A stretch of 64,000 nt of DNA. Source: Lomentospora prolificans (Eukaryota; Ascomycota; Sordariomycetes; Microascales; Microascaceae). Below the pieces are notes generated by a model that was given only the letters and a program-made list of their open reading frames with translations, had not been told where the DNA came from and searched no databases. Positions within the stretch are counted from its first letter, which is position 1; each line of letters opens with the position of its first letter. The stretch covers positions 1,922,001-1,986,000 of the forward strand of contig JARFXM010000003.1 in the NCBI GenBank assembly GCA_029532625.1. The letters are read 5' to 3'. Below, piece by piece: positions 1-11,936 of the stretch. A program made the position numbers and the translations under genes.

Positions 1-1846
1 CCACTAGACTGCTTCCCTCGGCCTACGCAAGCTTAGGCCTCGGGCTACGATTTCGCGTTCGCCAGCCTCAACTAGTTGTGAAATCTAGTGGCACACGACG
101 GCTCTCCGTGGTCAACCCTCGAGGTCGATGCCAAATGTCACTCAATACCTTTCAGTACAGTGCCCAACTCCAGCTCGTTCCTCTTCTCCGCAAGCAGTCG
201 TGTAACCCTTACCAACCCCTCATTCTCATCACGGTACGTCGCGAACCACGGTATATCAAGCATGAGTTGCTGTTTTCGTCCGCTCCCGCCTATTGCACAA
301 CATCTTCTCCCCTGAGTGTCGAGGCCGTTGCAGCAAATATGTAAGGCCGAAACCCTGATGGGTGGGTACGTGAAAAGCGGGGGATAAGAAGGGGTTAAGG
401 AAGGTCAGGTACAATGGTTAATAGCCAGCGGGGTGTTCATCGGAGCACTGGGTGGGCAGACCACACCATCTTAGAAGCAGTCAATGGTGTCACAACTTGT
501 CGACAATGTTCCAGCGCCGTACCACCACCACCAACCCAAATCACAGCTTCGAAAGAATTTTGGCCGTCTCCAACGGCTGTGGCGCTCCCCAGATTTGGGG
601 AATCCTGGAGAAAGCTGGAGAAGCGCCAGCTACCTTGGGCGCTGTTGAATTTTTTTTCTCGATTTCCTCCTTCCCTAATGACGATGACGGATTCACCTTT
701 TCACACCGGGCCTGGTTAGCTTTCAGGTATCTCGGTGTACTCCTACGTATGCCCCGCACGCTCACCTGTCTTCCCCGCCTCGCTTGTCGTTCCATCTGAG
801 CCGTGGCCCGTCCGCTACCCGTACACCTTGGCCCGTTGCATTTGCGGGAGTCCAGGAGTCCTAGCTGGCCCATTTGCCGCTAGACCCTCCAGAGATTGTG
901 AAGGCCGAAGCGTAAACATTGAAACGCCAATCCATTTTACAGCCAGCTATAATAAACGAAATCACCGTCGTTGTACCCGTAACCTCCGGCAATTCCATAG
1001 CTGGCGTTCACTACGGCTGTTCCAAATTCGTTCAGACCCAGGACAACTACGTGCACTGCCGACGTGCACCTCCTCGTTGCTAAACGCCCAAAACAGGTAG
1101 ATATGAGGAAAGCCCAGACTCTAGCATCAATCCTCCGTGCCAATCTTCGACCCATGGATGTAAGCAAAACAACGTTGGGCATCCCCCGGATTATCGATGC
1201 AAGGAATGGCAGTTTCCGGCTCCCCGCGCCTGCACTCCATCCCATCACCTTCCCCGCATTTTCCATCTGGTCCCGGGCCAGAGGCATTCTTGGTTGGCAC
1301 TTCCGCCCACCTCCAGAGGCTCGAATATTCAAGTGTGACCACCCTGGGACTTCTGTAGTGTGTGTCCCAGGTCGGAACCGTCGTAACTCCTTCGGAATAT
1401 CGGGTTTAACTGTCATCTTTCTTTATATGGGTGTTTTGAGGAGAAAGAAGCTCCCTACGAGCCATTTCTGAAATCCTGGGAGTCGAGGCTTTAGGTGCGG
1501 CGAGTGCAGTTTATGATAGCTCCAGCAAGTTAACCAATGATAAAAGTTCGCGGAGAACGTGGACATTCTTGACTTGCTTTATAAGCCCAAGGTATGGTTC
1601 CCATTGCGTCAGGCACTTAATAGTTGCGCGTCATCGAAAAAGGCCGGGCAACTCGCAGCCTAGCTCTACTCGTAGCTTATAGAACAACTTTGGGCGGCGC
1701 CTTCAAAGGCGCTGTCCCCCAAGTAAAACAACTTAACACCAACAAGCAGTCGGAAAATCGTAGCTCTCCCCTGCCTTCATATTCTATCTAAACAGTAATC
1801 TTTCCGTACGCCGCGATACTCTATACTCTGGTCTTAGGTCCACGTC
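1..1846. other. Stretch with no supported gene
   Basis: No conserved domain is seen. Two overlapping minus-strand reading frames are protein-like but unrecognised. One runs 1416-937 from an ATG (159 codons). The other runs 1342-1127 (71 codons) and has four cysteines within about 25 residues. They use different frames of the same DNA, so at most one is real, unless one is an exon with a missed intron; no good GT donor was found. The rest holds only short open frames. The right end would carry the 3' untranslated region of the thymidylate kinase gene. Confidence 0.4.
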
Positions 1847-3017
1847 TCAAGCAACGATCCTCACATTCCTCCCGACCTCGCCCCGTTCCACGGCATCGAC
1901 GCGGGGAAGAACCCTCTTCCAAATCTCCTCTGCGACTTCTTCCACTGAAGGACTCGCATCGATAAGCACAAGGTCCTCTTCTTCCTGTCTAAACTGTCTC
2001 GTTTCGGGAGCACCAGCCGGCTCCGACCTCTCCTTAGGGGTGCCTCCGGGTCCATCTGGCGTACCAATGGTTCCCATACTCAACCCCCAGAATAGGTCGC
2101 GTACTCGTTTCTGCATTTCAGCCTTCTCGTACACCTCCCCGCCCCAGCCGCCGCGCTCCCGTGCCTTTGCTTCTTCCAGATCAAGAAAAAGGACCATGTC
2201 GGGTCGTGGGAGGCCGACTTCTGGAGCGCGCGCCCAGTGCAAAGATAAGGTAGGGTTCTGTTTCGCAGCGCTATATACTATTCCGCTATAGTAGTATCGG
2301 TCACATATAATGGTTGTTCCGCTAGCCAATAGGGCATTGATTGACTTGCTGCAGGCACGGGGGCGCATCGCGTTAGTACAAGCCTTCAAATGAGCTCATG
2401 TTCAGTGAATTTGAAGCCCAAGTTTGGCAGCCTCGGACTGGATGGTAGCCAAAACGGGCAAAGGGAGTGGTTGCCATGGCACGTACGCAGCTTCCCAACG
2501 GTTAGCACTAAAGAGGAGGTGTATAGCATGGTCGTCCATCTCGATCGCGCTCTTCAGATACCCATCAATCATCTGGCCAATAGGGGTGGTTCGATCTGTC
2601 AATCATTTTACAGTTAGAAGAAGAGGCTTCCATCGCCGTGGACGAAGATGCCTGGCCCGCGCCAGGTTCCTAAATTGCGAGAGCAAGGTTTGCGACGTCG
2701 ATCATGACTCTTCATGGCTTCCTTTATCGGTCGCATAAGAGCGGAATGCGGGACATAAGTGACGCAAGTGCACCTCATGAGGACATGTCGTAGCTTAGAA
2801 AGCCTGGGTCCAGGTTATGAGTTTGCTTACCCGGGAACCTCATCACCTTCACATTCCTACCCGCCTCGACAAATCGTTGCTCTAGGAGCTTCACCTGGGT
2901 CGTTTTGCCGCTCCTATCAAGGCCTTCCAAGACAATTAGTGCGCCACGGCTGCCCGCGTTCTGCTGAACCGCGGACGTGGCAATGGCAGCTGCCGCAAGA
3001 TCATTGATCGATGCCAT
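1847..3017 (-). CDS. CDC8: Thymidylate kinase (dTMP kinase)
   Basis: Phosphorylates dTMP to dTDP with ATP, an essential step in dTTP synthesis. Three exons: 3017-2831, 2595-2487 and 2348-1847, giving 265 residues. Both introns have GTAAGC or GTACGT donors and CAG acceptors. The P-loop (EGLDRSGKTT) is at residues 31-40, followed by FPDRTTPIG, which is created exactly across the first splice. The HLLFSANRWE helix is near 90, the DRY motif at 115-117, and a LID region (RGGWGGEVYE) follows. The family is usually about 205-220 residues. The extra length comes from an N-terminal leader of about 25 residues and a Pro/Gly/Glu-rich insert between the LID and the last helix. The ATG at 3017 was chosen because the in-frame sequence upstream is not conserved in type. 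The leader could be a weak targeting sequence, but I see no clear signal. Confidence 0.93.
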
Positions 3018-4686
3018 TGCGATGTTGGGTCTCGGGCCTTTTCTTTCTCCCTTTCCTCCGGTCTTTTGCTCCCAGTGTTTGCTGATTTGACAAAATCGCG
3101 GTTCAAGTCCCGCCTTGACTCTGGAATCCGTCGGATGAGCTCTTTTGAGGTTTCGAAGCTCACGCAATTAGTGTCAGGAGGTTGCCTTAAGCTCTGGAGC
3201 AGAACAATTGAGTTCTCGAAGGGAATTATGCTTAAATATTGACCGTGGTTCCCTGCTACGGTGTGTCAAAGTGCTGGCTTGATGATGCAACGTGCTTCCC
3301 TGGAAAGGCACGATGGCGGGGTGGAGGAGGGGTAGTCGACTATAGAGGGGCGAAGCTGAGCTTCCGTTGGGCCAAGGACACGAGATAAAACACAGCTGAC
3401 GACGCTGAGTGTGGCTCGGCAGTTTCACCACCCAAGGCAAGTGCGCATGAAACCTTTCCAAGAGTAAAGCTCAACGGCTAGACAGCTTCACAGCATGAGC
3501 GATAAACGCTGGTGAAGCAGAGGGCGGCGGCAACACGAGACGAGGCTGGAAAGGGCGGCTTCACCAAAGTGGAAGATGATGCCTTAGCTTAATTGGGTAG
3601 TCCTTACCGAGGCCGGAATAAGGAAGCCACATTCCATCAATCTCATGGGCTAAGGTCATTTTGGCAGCTGACTAAAGTCAAAAACCTTGCTGCATCGATC
3701 AGATGCAGCATCCACCGAAGACGTCTTGGAGTGGGACATGTCATATTTAGGTCCGGGGAAGGTGAATTACAATATTGTATCGCAACGCTGCCTTATTTGT
3801 GCCTGTATCCAACCTAAGAGACCTGAGTCAAGAATGGCCTGCTTCATACTTGAGGACTCAGCTACCTTTGGTCGCCCTCGCCCTCGATCGCATACACGAA
3901 CCTTGGGGCCCCCCGTGGCGACTTGGATGTGACAGAACCTCATCTCCCTAGTGCCAACAATATCATATACTACTATAATGTAAAACAAAAAGATCATGAG
4001 AATATTGCTCGTAATTCACATAATCTGCGTGGCCAAGCCCCGAAGACCAGCTATCATATTCTAATTCATCTTGTAATACAGACGCCTCCAGAGACATGAT
4101 AATAAAAATGATGCGAAGCCGGATAAAACGTCATCCTAATGAAGTCGCCGAGCGCGCCATCAGGGCTAGTGTCGTCGAACAAGAAGAAATATCGGACCGC
4201 GTAAGAGCGAAGGCGAATGAGACGGGAGAAAGAGACAAAAAGAACCGGCCAACCCTTCCTTTTCCATTTCCCTGGAAATGCCACAAGACAAAAGAAAACA
4301 AAAAGCGAAGATACATGGAAATGAAACGATGTGTGAAGATACACAATAAAGTCGATGCATCTCACAACCGTAGTCCATGTTCCCAACCAAGTATTCTAGG
4401 AGACGGAAAACCAAGACGAAAATAGATACCGCCCAAAGCACAAACACAAACCAGGCAATTATAGGTAGACGTGAGCAAAAAAAAAAAAGAAAAGGACAGG
4501 AGAAAGTTCTAAACGCCGGGCAATGCACTGATTGCAAGTAAACATGAGACAAAAATCCTCTCACTCTTGGGCGCCCTTCCGAGAGAAGTCAACTTCCGAC
4601 CTATGACTGGCATCAATTAGGTCTTCAAACAACGGTGTTGCTAACATCAGGTTCGAAAACCAGCTTTCCGTCTCGGCCATGTCTGA
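3018..4686. other. Intergenic, no gene seen
   Basis: Lies between the 5' end of the thymidylate kinase gene and the 3' end of the SSXT-like gene, both on the minus strand. Nothing coding is recognised. The part near 4080-4560 is A/T-rich with several polyadenylation-like stretches on the minus strand, consistent with a 3' untranslated region. A T-arm-like string (GCGGTTCAAGTCCCGC) near 3095 has no matching D-arm, so it is not called a tRNA. Confidence 0.45.
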
Positions 4687-5544
4687 CTAGGACGCGGCAG
4701 GAGGAGCCGGCATATTCGCCATCTGCGGCGTTCTCTGAACCTGGCCCATACCAGGGCTGCCCTGGCCGCCCATGGGTCCCTTTTGTTGCATCTGACCTGG
4801 CTGCGGCTGTCCAGGAGCACCAGGCCTCACGTTCGAGATGGGGAAAGCCGGCTCCTTTTTGGGGTCGATGCCCGGGAAAAGAGCCTGCAATTTGGCATAC
4901 AGCTCCTGTAGATACTTGTTTCGATCCTGGCGGTCCGTCACTGGGTCAGCCGGCGTATTGGCCGCCCCATCGGTGCCCTCAGGAAGATATTTGATATCAA
5001 GGCTCATGTTGAGAGGCGGCGCGCTGATGATTACGGGGCAGGGCGGCAACTTGTTCTTGCGGTCGGCGAGGGCGGCTAGATATTGGAGGTTCGCGTTGAG
5101 ACGTCGGAGGCATCTGATAGGGGACAACGGGGTTAGTCTTGAATGTGGTCTAGTGGCCGATGGCCCGGGACACCAACTTACTGTGTGAAGTCCTGAGATA
5201 CTTCCTCAACCCGCTTCTTGTCTACATCCGACGCGCCCTCCGGACCAGCACTAGAAAGTTCCTTCTTAAGCTCTAATTGAGTATGTTGCAATTGCATGGA
5301 TTCATAGAGAAGTTCCTGGTTTATGTCGAGAAGAATCGAGAACCGTTCCCTCTCCACCGCGGTAAACTGCGGGCTGAGTGGGACTTGCATCGCATGCGCG
5401 CCAACACCTTGGCCACCTGGGAACGTCGGGGTCTGGGGGGTTGAGACAGTCGCATTAGGGCCCTGGGTTGTTGGGGTCTGGGTTTGCGATCCGGGCTGTG
5501 GTGTGGGGAATTGCTGATTCTGGCCCTGCTGAGGCTGGGGCTGA

Positions 5545-5582
<38 letters not shown>

Positions 5583-6723
5583 AGATTGTGGGGCCGGCTG
5601 CTGCGGTGGTTGTTGTTGTTGTTGCTGGCTTTGGGGCGTCGGCTGTCGCTGCTGCTGCTGCTGCGGTTGTTGTTGTGGCTGCTGCTGCTGCTGCTGCTGC
5701 TGCTGAGCCTGTTGTTGTAACCTAAGCTGCTGCTGCCGCTGAAGTTGCTGTTGGGCATGTGCCTGCGCCTGCACTTGTGCCTGCTGGGGAGTCTGCGGCT
5801 GGGGCGGGGTCGGCATATTAGGGTTCGGGGTATTCTGAGACGCGCTCATGGGTCGTTGAGGAGTACCGGTTGGAGTCATGCCGCCGCCGGCTTGCTGGGC
5901 GGCCATCCGCTGCTGAAGCATCTGTTGCTGAGCCGCCTGCTGTTGAACAGCGAGATTGGCAGCTGACATCTGGTATCCGGCAGGCATTCCTTGGGCTGCC
6001 ATAAAGTTGGGATTAAACTGCTGAGGACCGCCAGGGTACTGGGCATTCATAAAAGAGCCTTGTTGGAAGCCTGGCACTGGCGAACGAGTTAGCGAAACAT
6101 CCAAGCCATGTATGAACGACGTATGGACGATGCGATCGAGGTACGCGTATCAGCCCAGGGTATCGGACGCATCTTCGCCAGGGTTGGAATATAGAAGGGG
6201 CAGTGCTCTGGACATTTGTCTCAAGCTCATCGGCGCTGACGCGCCGTCCAACTTTGCCTTGTCGCGTCCGGGGAGTTGCTGATCATCGCAAACCGTGGAG
6301 CGCGAGGGGGCGAATTCGTCGGGGACATGATGGAGGAAGATGAAGAAAGGTAATCGAACGATTGAAGAAGCAGAGATAACGCGACATCAGAGTTAGAGAG
6401 GCAGGAAGGGGCTTCGGCAACTCACTTTGTCCAGCACCTCCCATCTGTCCCATCGCGGGGTTCTGCATCATTCCACCAGGGCCTGGGCCTGGCATCATAC
6501 CGGCATTTGGAGCTCCAGGGACAAAGGGCGCCTGGCCGCCCATGGCGGCGAACTGCTGAGGGTTATACATCATCTGCTGGCCTGGCTGTCCTTGAGGAAC
6601 TTGTCCAGGCTGTTGCATGTGAAGGTTTGGCTGTTGGTGCTGGGGTGGGGCGGCGTTGTTGAAGTGTGGCATTCCAGGACCTGGGCCATTGGGAAAGCCA
6701 TAACCACCACCGGCAGGGTACAT
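4687..6723 (-). CDS. Glutamine-rich SSXT/SNF11-like protein, probable SWI/SNF subunit
   Basis: Three exons: 6723-6426, 6076-5182 and 5113-4687, about 539 residues. The N-terminal third is rich in Gly, Pro, Met and Gln. The middle carries long polyglutamine runs. The only folded-looking part is near residues 340-425, a helical pair (ILLDINQELLYESMQLQ and CLRRLNANLQYLAALADRKN) that resembles the SSXT domain of human SS18 and of fungal Snf11-like proteins. In that family the domain binds the SWI/SNF ATPase subunit, so a role in chromatin remodelling in the nucleus is inferred. The tail is again Pro/Gly/Gln-rich. Intron 1 (about 350 bases) is much longer than others here and ends in two CAGs six bases apart, both in frame; the second would start exon 2 at 6070 and give 537 residues. 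The SSXT match is by eye, so the family call is moderate. Confidence 0.78.
5550..5582 (-). repeat. (CAG)11 polyglutamine-coding repeat
   Basis: Eleven pure CTG units on the plus strand read as CAG (Gln) in the SSXT-like gene. The codons are perfectly uniform, as in an unstable microsatellite, whereas neighbouring Gln runs mix CAA and CAG. Confidence 0.9.
5679..5705 (-). repeat. (CAG)9 polyglutamine-coding repeat
   Basis: Nine pure CTG units on the plus strand coding Gln in the same protein, about 100 bases upstream in gene order of the 11-unit tract. Confidence 0.9.
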
Positions 6724-8616
6724 GGCTCGCTATTTGTCTTGGACTTTGTCGACAGCAATATGACGGATTCTATGTGGGAAGAGCGAAAAAAAAAGTACTT
6801 TGTGGTCTAGACCTGTCCCAGGTGCCCAGGGGTGTGTCGTGCGTGTGTATGGTGTGTCGCGCGCTGGCTCTTTGCTGGTGAGAGATCGCTGCACGAGATG
6901 GACAAAAGTACTACTGCAGCGAGCTTTTGCAAGCAGTAGCCAAGGCAGGCAAGACAGGGAATCTGGGACGGGAGCGCAATTATGGCTGGAGATTATCAAT
7001 GGCCTCGGGCGGAGAAGGGCGGGCGAAAATCCAAGATGGATGGGAGATGTGCAAGTCGGATTCTCTGACAAGTGGGTCGCGGCGCAAGGAGGAGGAAAAA
7101 TTGTGTGGTGGATCTGGCTTCTCAATGGGCGAGGCGAAAACAGAGGCTGACGCGCGGAGGGACGGGAATGGTTCGGAGAGACAGGCAAGAAACTCGGGAC
7201 CTGGTCTCTGGGGGACGTGGGTGGGCGGGAAGTTGCGCACTGTAACTGGTAATAACACTGACAGGTAACCCGACGTTTGGAGATTTCAGAAAGTCAGGGA
7301 GCATAAGTACAAGTATAGCCGCGAAGCTGGCATTGAGGCAGCGACAAGAACCAGGGACAGAGATGGCTGGGGAGGGGTCCTTCCGGCCTGTCTGCGACAA
7401 GTACTTGAGGGAAGGCCAGAAGCTGGCCTCGAGGAGTATTATTACTTGGACAAGTATTATGGGACAGCACGGGCAGGGCCAGCAGGGCCAGACCACCACG
7501 GGGCTGGTTGGCCTGGCTGGTTGGCTGGCTGGTTGGCTGGCTGGTGCGAACATGACTCGTCCATCTTGCGCTACGAGCAATCCAGCAACACAAACAGCCA
7601 GCAGTCTGTGAGCGAAGCTAGCCTGGTGGAGACGGCAGATCCGACTTGTCCAGGTATTTGCTGGCAACCCAGATCTGATGGATCTCCGTCGAAATCCCGC
7701 AGCCCCCGAGATACGGGGTTATCGGCTGGCAGCACGCTATTCGACATTGCAGCAGCCTATCTCCAGACATCCCCAAATCGGGCGATACGACTAAGGTAAT
7801 TGCAAGCGTCGAGATCCACATGGCCAGCACGAAGGCCAGACTCCCCTCTCCGAATGAAAGGCGCTATTTTCCATCTCCCCTCAGCTCTCTCTTTTTCCGG
7901 CATTGGCGCGGGCGCGGGCGCGGGACCAAACTTTGTATTTCCTTACCTAATCCCATATTGTTGTTTTCTTCCTTTTTTCGGCGATCACAAGCTTGTCCCC
8001 GTCCTTGCCGAAACCGGGAAATGTGGTGGCCTCAGGATTCAAACCTACGCTTCGCCAGCGGTGGAATCCCCCAATCTGATGCATGTACCTTCGTACCTCC
8101 TTATCGAAGCAAGTGCAAGCTTTTCATCCGCTTCGCTTTACACTATGCAAGGAAGGATGAGTGTCCAGTCGGGCAAGGTCCAACTCCTGGATCCACAGCG
8201 GCTGCGACGCGGAATTGCACAAGGTAATTATATTCCAGCGTTCTCCGAAATTATTCAACTGCCAGCCTCGATGGAAGCCTGTCACGGCTCGTCGGCTTTC
8301 TGTTCCACGACGTCCGTGACACTCCCCCAGTCGAAGCCTTCCACAAGGATCACGCAAGAAGCCGGAGCTGGAACAGACCTCGCGCTAGAAATGCTGGCTA
8401 TTCGATGGTACAAACAACTAATACGGCACTGACGTTCACCGATTGGGGTCAAGAGTACCTTCGCAGGTCAAAGACGTTGATCGAAGTAGAGGAATATAAG
8501 TACAACTTTAATTAAAATTTATGTACAATTCTCAAAAGTTGACCGAAGCATCAAGTCTTCCTCCAGCTGTCCGCTAAGAACTAACACCTGTTTTTTTTTT
8601 CCCCTCTGCTGCTTCC
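6724..8616. other. Intergenic: promoter side of the SSXT-like gene
   Basis: No gene recognised. The first kilobase should be the promoter and leader of the SSXT-like gene (ATG at 6723 on the minus strand). A GGCTGGTT-type short repeat lies at 7502-7544. A copy of the recurrent GTACCTTCGTACC motif is at 8085-8097. The last few hundred bases would hold the 3' end of the esterase gene. Open frames up to 210 codons occur but show no domain. Confidence 0.4.
7502..7544. repeat. Imperfect GGCTGGTT/GGCTGGC minisatellite
   Basis: About five imperfect copies of an 8-base GGCTGGTT unit in tandem. Similar GGCTGGCTGG strings recur near 32.7, 34.86, 35.2 and 36.2 kb, so this is a common simple motif in this genome's intergenic DNA. 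Confidence 0.75.
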
Positions 8617-9773
8617 TTACTTCCTCAACTTCTTGGAGTTGGAAGCCTTGGAGACATGGATGGTAGCGTATTTGGAGCTGCCATCGACGACCTTGAGGAA
8701 CTCGTCGGCAATGATCTCGTCTATAAGAAATTGTTAGAAAATTTTGCTTGCGGCGCTCGAAACGGGGACTCTCCGTGGTTCCTAAGAAAAACGTGAAACG
8801 TACCAGTGCGCTCCGAGGGATGGAGCTCATCAAACCAGAGGAAGCTGGCAGCAGAGTTCTCGGAGTCGACGCAGTCAGAGTTGTTGACGGGGTCGCAGTG
8901 GCGGTAGTAAGCAGTAGGGTCAACGGGGGCATCGTAGAACTCCTCGGGGTTGGCGATGAGGTCGTTGAGGAGGGTGTGGACGTCGAAGACGGTGAAGGAA
9001 GCACCAGGCCAGCGCTTCTCGACGAGCGTGTTGGCGGCAGCGCCGTAGCTCAAGATGCTGTTGACGCTGGTGGAGTACTGGTGGATCTTGTTCTTGTACT
9101 CGAGGGCGTTGTAGGCGGTCTTATTCTGCCAGAACTGGCTGTCAAGAGTGCCGCCGAGCTCGGGAAGGTTGTACAGAGGAAGCTGCTCGAGAGGAGCAAT
9201 GTTGAGAAGGACAAAGTGGCGTCCGCCAGTCTCATAGACGTTGTCGAAGACGCTGAAGACGCAGTCGGCAAAGGTCGAGAGAGTGGTGCCGGGCTGGTTG
9301 TCGTCGCTCAAGAAGGCGCCGTAGCCGAGATCGTTGGTGCCGATCCAGAGGGCGTAGACGGTGTTGTCGGCGGTGACGTTGCCGTAGAGCTCGGGGAACT
9401 CCAGGTCGGCCTTGAAGGCGGGCACCTCGTAGTCCATGACGGAGGGGAAGGGCTGGCCGATGAGGGGGAAATCACGCTCCACGATGGAGTTGGAGCAGGT
9501 GGCGCCGCTCACGGCATAGTTGAAGGACTTGGCGCCAGACTTTTGGGCGATGATTCGGGGCCAAGCGTAGCCGCCGCTGGCGGTGCCGGAGCTCTCGGGG
9601 AGAAGCTCGCCGGCGGGAGGGGCCTCGCCGCCGTGGCCGATGAAGTAGCCGAGACGGCCCTCATCGGTGTAGCTGTCACCAAAGGTAACCAGGTTCTCAA
9701 ACTTCTTGAGACCGCAAGAGGCTGTCGCGGCCAGAGGCACAAGGGCAGCGGCGATGGACAAAGAGGCCTTCAT
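8617..9773 (-). CDS. Secreted GDSL esterase, CE16 acetylesterase-like
   Basis: Two exons, 9773-8804 and 8720-8617, 357 residues. The start at 9773 is chosen because it opens a signal peptide (about residues 1-19, hydrophobic, ending Ala-Thr-Ala-Ser). The nucleophile block FGDSYTDEG puts the catalytic Ser at 34. The GTND block is at 145-148 and the DELH block at 315-318, which supplies the Asp/His pair. The intron begins five codons after that His. Fungal secreted proteins with this layout belong to family CE16, which removes acetyl groups from xylo-oligosaccharides and similar plant cell-wall fragments. Predicted N-glycosylation sites (NVT, NKT, NNS) are present. It is divergent from the GH76 gene. 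The specific substrate is inferred from the family. Confidence 0.88.
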
Positions 9774-11936
9774 TTTGAATGCTACGGGGGATACAAGAAG
9801 CAATTGGTTATGGTTGACGGGGCTTATTAGTTCAAGGGGGGAAAGCTCGGCTCCGGAGGATTGAGACGGCAGCAAAGACACGCCAAGGGAGTGGAAGGGT
9901 ATTATAAATGAACGAGTGGCAAGAGAAGAGAGGCTCTTGAGTTGTATCTCACAACAATCGAGAGGGACGGCGCGGGGCGTCCTTGGGCTTTTAATCTGGA
10001 ACCATGGCACCGTGGAAACTGACGGACCATCCGCCTGCGTCCCTGTCCATATTGCAGACCCATTCAACCGGAATTCGCGATATAACGGGACCAAGCGCAT
10101 ATTCTAAGTTTACAACGAAATTAGGACATTTGGTTCAACCGGAACGGACTGCGCCGCCCGCTGGCTGGCGCTTGTCCACGCTTGCACCCCCTCAATGGCA
10201 TGTTTCGATCCTGATCGAACCCATTAGGAATCCCAAGATCCACGGAAACTGGTAGACACCACGACGACCGCCCGCATAGCTTCCTGGACCTCAACGCCAG
10301 GAGCAGTATTAACAGTGGGTCGGAACAGGGGCAGGTGCAGCTCGACGTTCCATCATTTGCGTCCCGACTTCCACCAGTGAGGTGCACTTCTGTCGCGAGC
10401 CAGCATGCTCCTTTGGCCTAAGGTGTGTCCAGCAAATCATAACGACATAAAAGGACAGGGGTGGCCGGGCCGGGAGCAGGAAACGACGGCTGGAAAGATC
10501 GGCCAGCGAGCCACCTCACCTACATGCAGCCAACAGTAATAATACTGGAGAACAGGCTCAGACGATGGAGCTGTGGAGGAGCTCGGGGAAGCCTAAGCAG
10601 TAAAACGCCTCCCCCAGCAGCTTCGGACCACGGTGGGAATGGCGCGAGCAAACCTTCCCCCCCTGCTGGCTGTCATCTTTTGGGCAATTCAGCCTGAAAT
10701 CCCCCATGACCGTCAGAAGCTAGAGCGAGCGAGTGGAGCGGAAGTAACCCTTCCATGGGTTCGATGGAGTTCCCCGGGAGCACAGACGACCGAACCAACA
10801 ACGAGATTACAGAGTAAAATTATCGCGCATGCTTGTGTGCGTCTGGGATGTTTTGCGTGGGGAGGAATGGGGACGATGAACCCCGATAATCGAAAGAAAG
10901 TGGATCAATTGATGCTGGCCAGTCTCCAGTATTAGTGTATTCGGGTATGCCGGCCCTTCAACCTCGACAAGACCTCTGCACCTGGGAGACGGACTTTTGT
11001 GTCAACAACTGACAAGGACGCCAAAAGGGGGCATTCGTACGAGAAGGCACCAGATCGGAGCTCTTAACCCGGGAGAAGCGGAGAATGGCGTGGGACCAAA
11101 TTACTTGTGTTTTTTGCTGCCAAGCCTGTACCACGCAAGGTACGATGCACCCGAGTGCACAATCTCTCTCGTCAAGCCCGCAAGCCAGGCGTTAAATTAG
11201 ATTGTCGCATTGAAGATTCTCGAAACGGCACAGCCGCTCACTGGCTCTCCCCCTGTAAAGAAACCTCGTCAGGCAGCGCGAGGATATATCCCACGCGCTT
11301 AAGACTCACCATCCTCCCACCTGTCACGAAACTCGGTGGGAGCAAAGAATACGCTCGGTTGCCCTTATTATGCTATGCCTGCTCTCCAACATAGCCAATC
11401 CATCGCCCGCTCCACATTCTTGCATCCGTACCAAACTTGGGAGATGCTAGTGGCAGGGGGCCGAGTACTAAGCTTGAAGCCAAAGTCGACACATCGGCTA
11501 AGAACGCTTGGCAAATTGAACAAGTACCATCCACACCTGCCAAAACGCGTTCTCTCGTATTATTTACTCTCCAGGAGGTGGTAATCGCCATGAGGAGCGG
11601 CCGGAGCCTCGTGATGGATTCGAAGGATTGTGGTGAAATGATTGCCCGAGAATGAGATCTCGTATTCTGCGCGTTGGAGAGGCTTAAGACTCGTGCGTTT
11701 CTCCTTCGTGAAATTTCGAGGCCCGAGGGAAAACGCCTTCCAACCTACATCTGTTTCGCGAACACGTCTTCAAGGACTCTGTTTCCCTTTATTTCCATTC
11801 TCCGTTGGCGTATTATTAGTAGTAGCCCATTCAACCCGGCCCTGGTCGCTCACTCCCTGGCTCTTTCAAGCCGGTCCTTTCGTTCCGGCGAGGGATGGCC
11901 GTTTTGCTCGGGCCGACAGTTCCCCCTCCAAGAAAG
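9774..11936. promoter_or_regulatory. Shared divergent promoter region, esterase / GH76
   Basis: About 2.2 kb between two secreted-protein genes read outward. No coding sequence is recognised. Several hexamers fit the CreA consensus SYGGRG on one strand or the other, for example CCGGAG near 9851 and GCGGGG near 9974, but scattered single hexamers are expected by chance. Open frames up to about 126 codons have no domain. Confidence 0.4.

Noticed and set aside
3090..3115. T-arm-like GCGGTTCAAGTCCCGC.
   Set aside because: No A-box or acceptor stem around it; it lies in the thymidylate kinase leader.
5468..5725. Poly-Ala and poly-Leu frames on the plus strand.
   Set aside because: Other-frame readings of the CAG repeats in the SSXT-like gene.
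8030..8070. Minus-strand GGTTTGAATCC, B-box-like.
   Set aside because: No A-box at the right distance and the stems do not pair.
8748..9830. 360-codon plus-strand ORF, Val/Gly/Glu-rich.
   Set aside because: Antisense shadow of the CE16 esterase gene.
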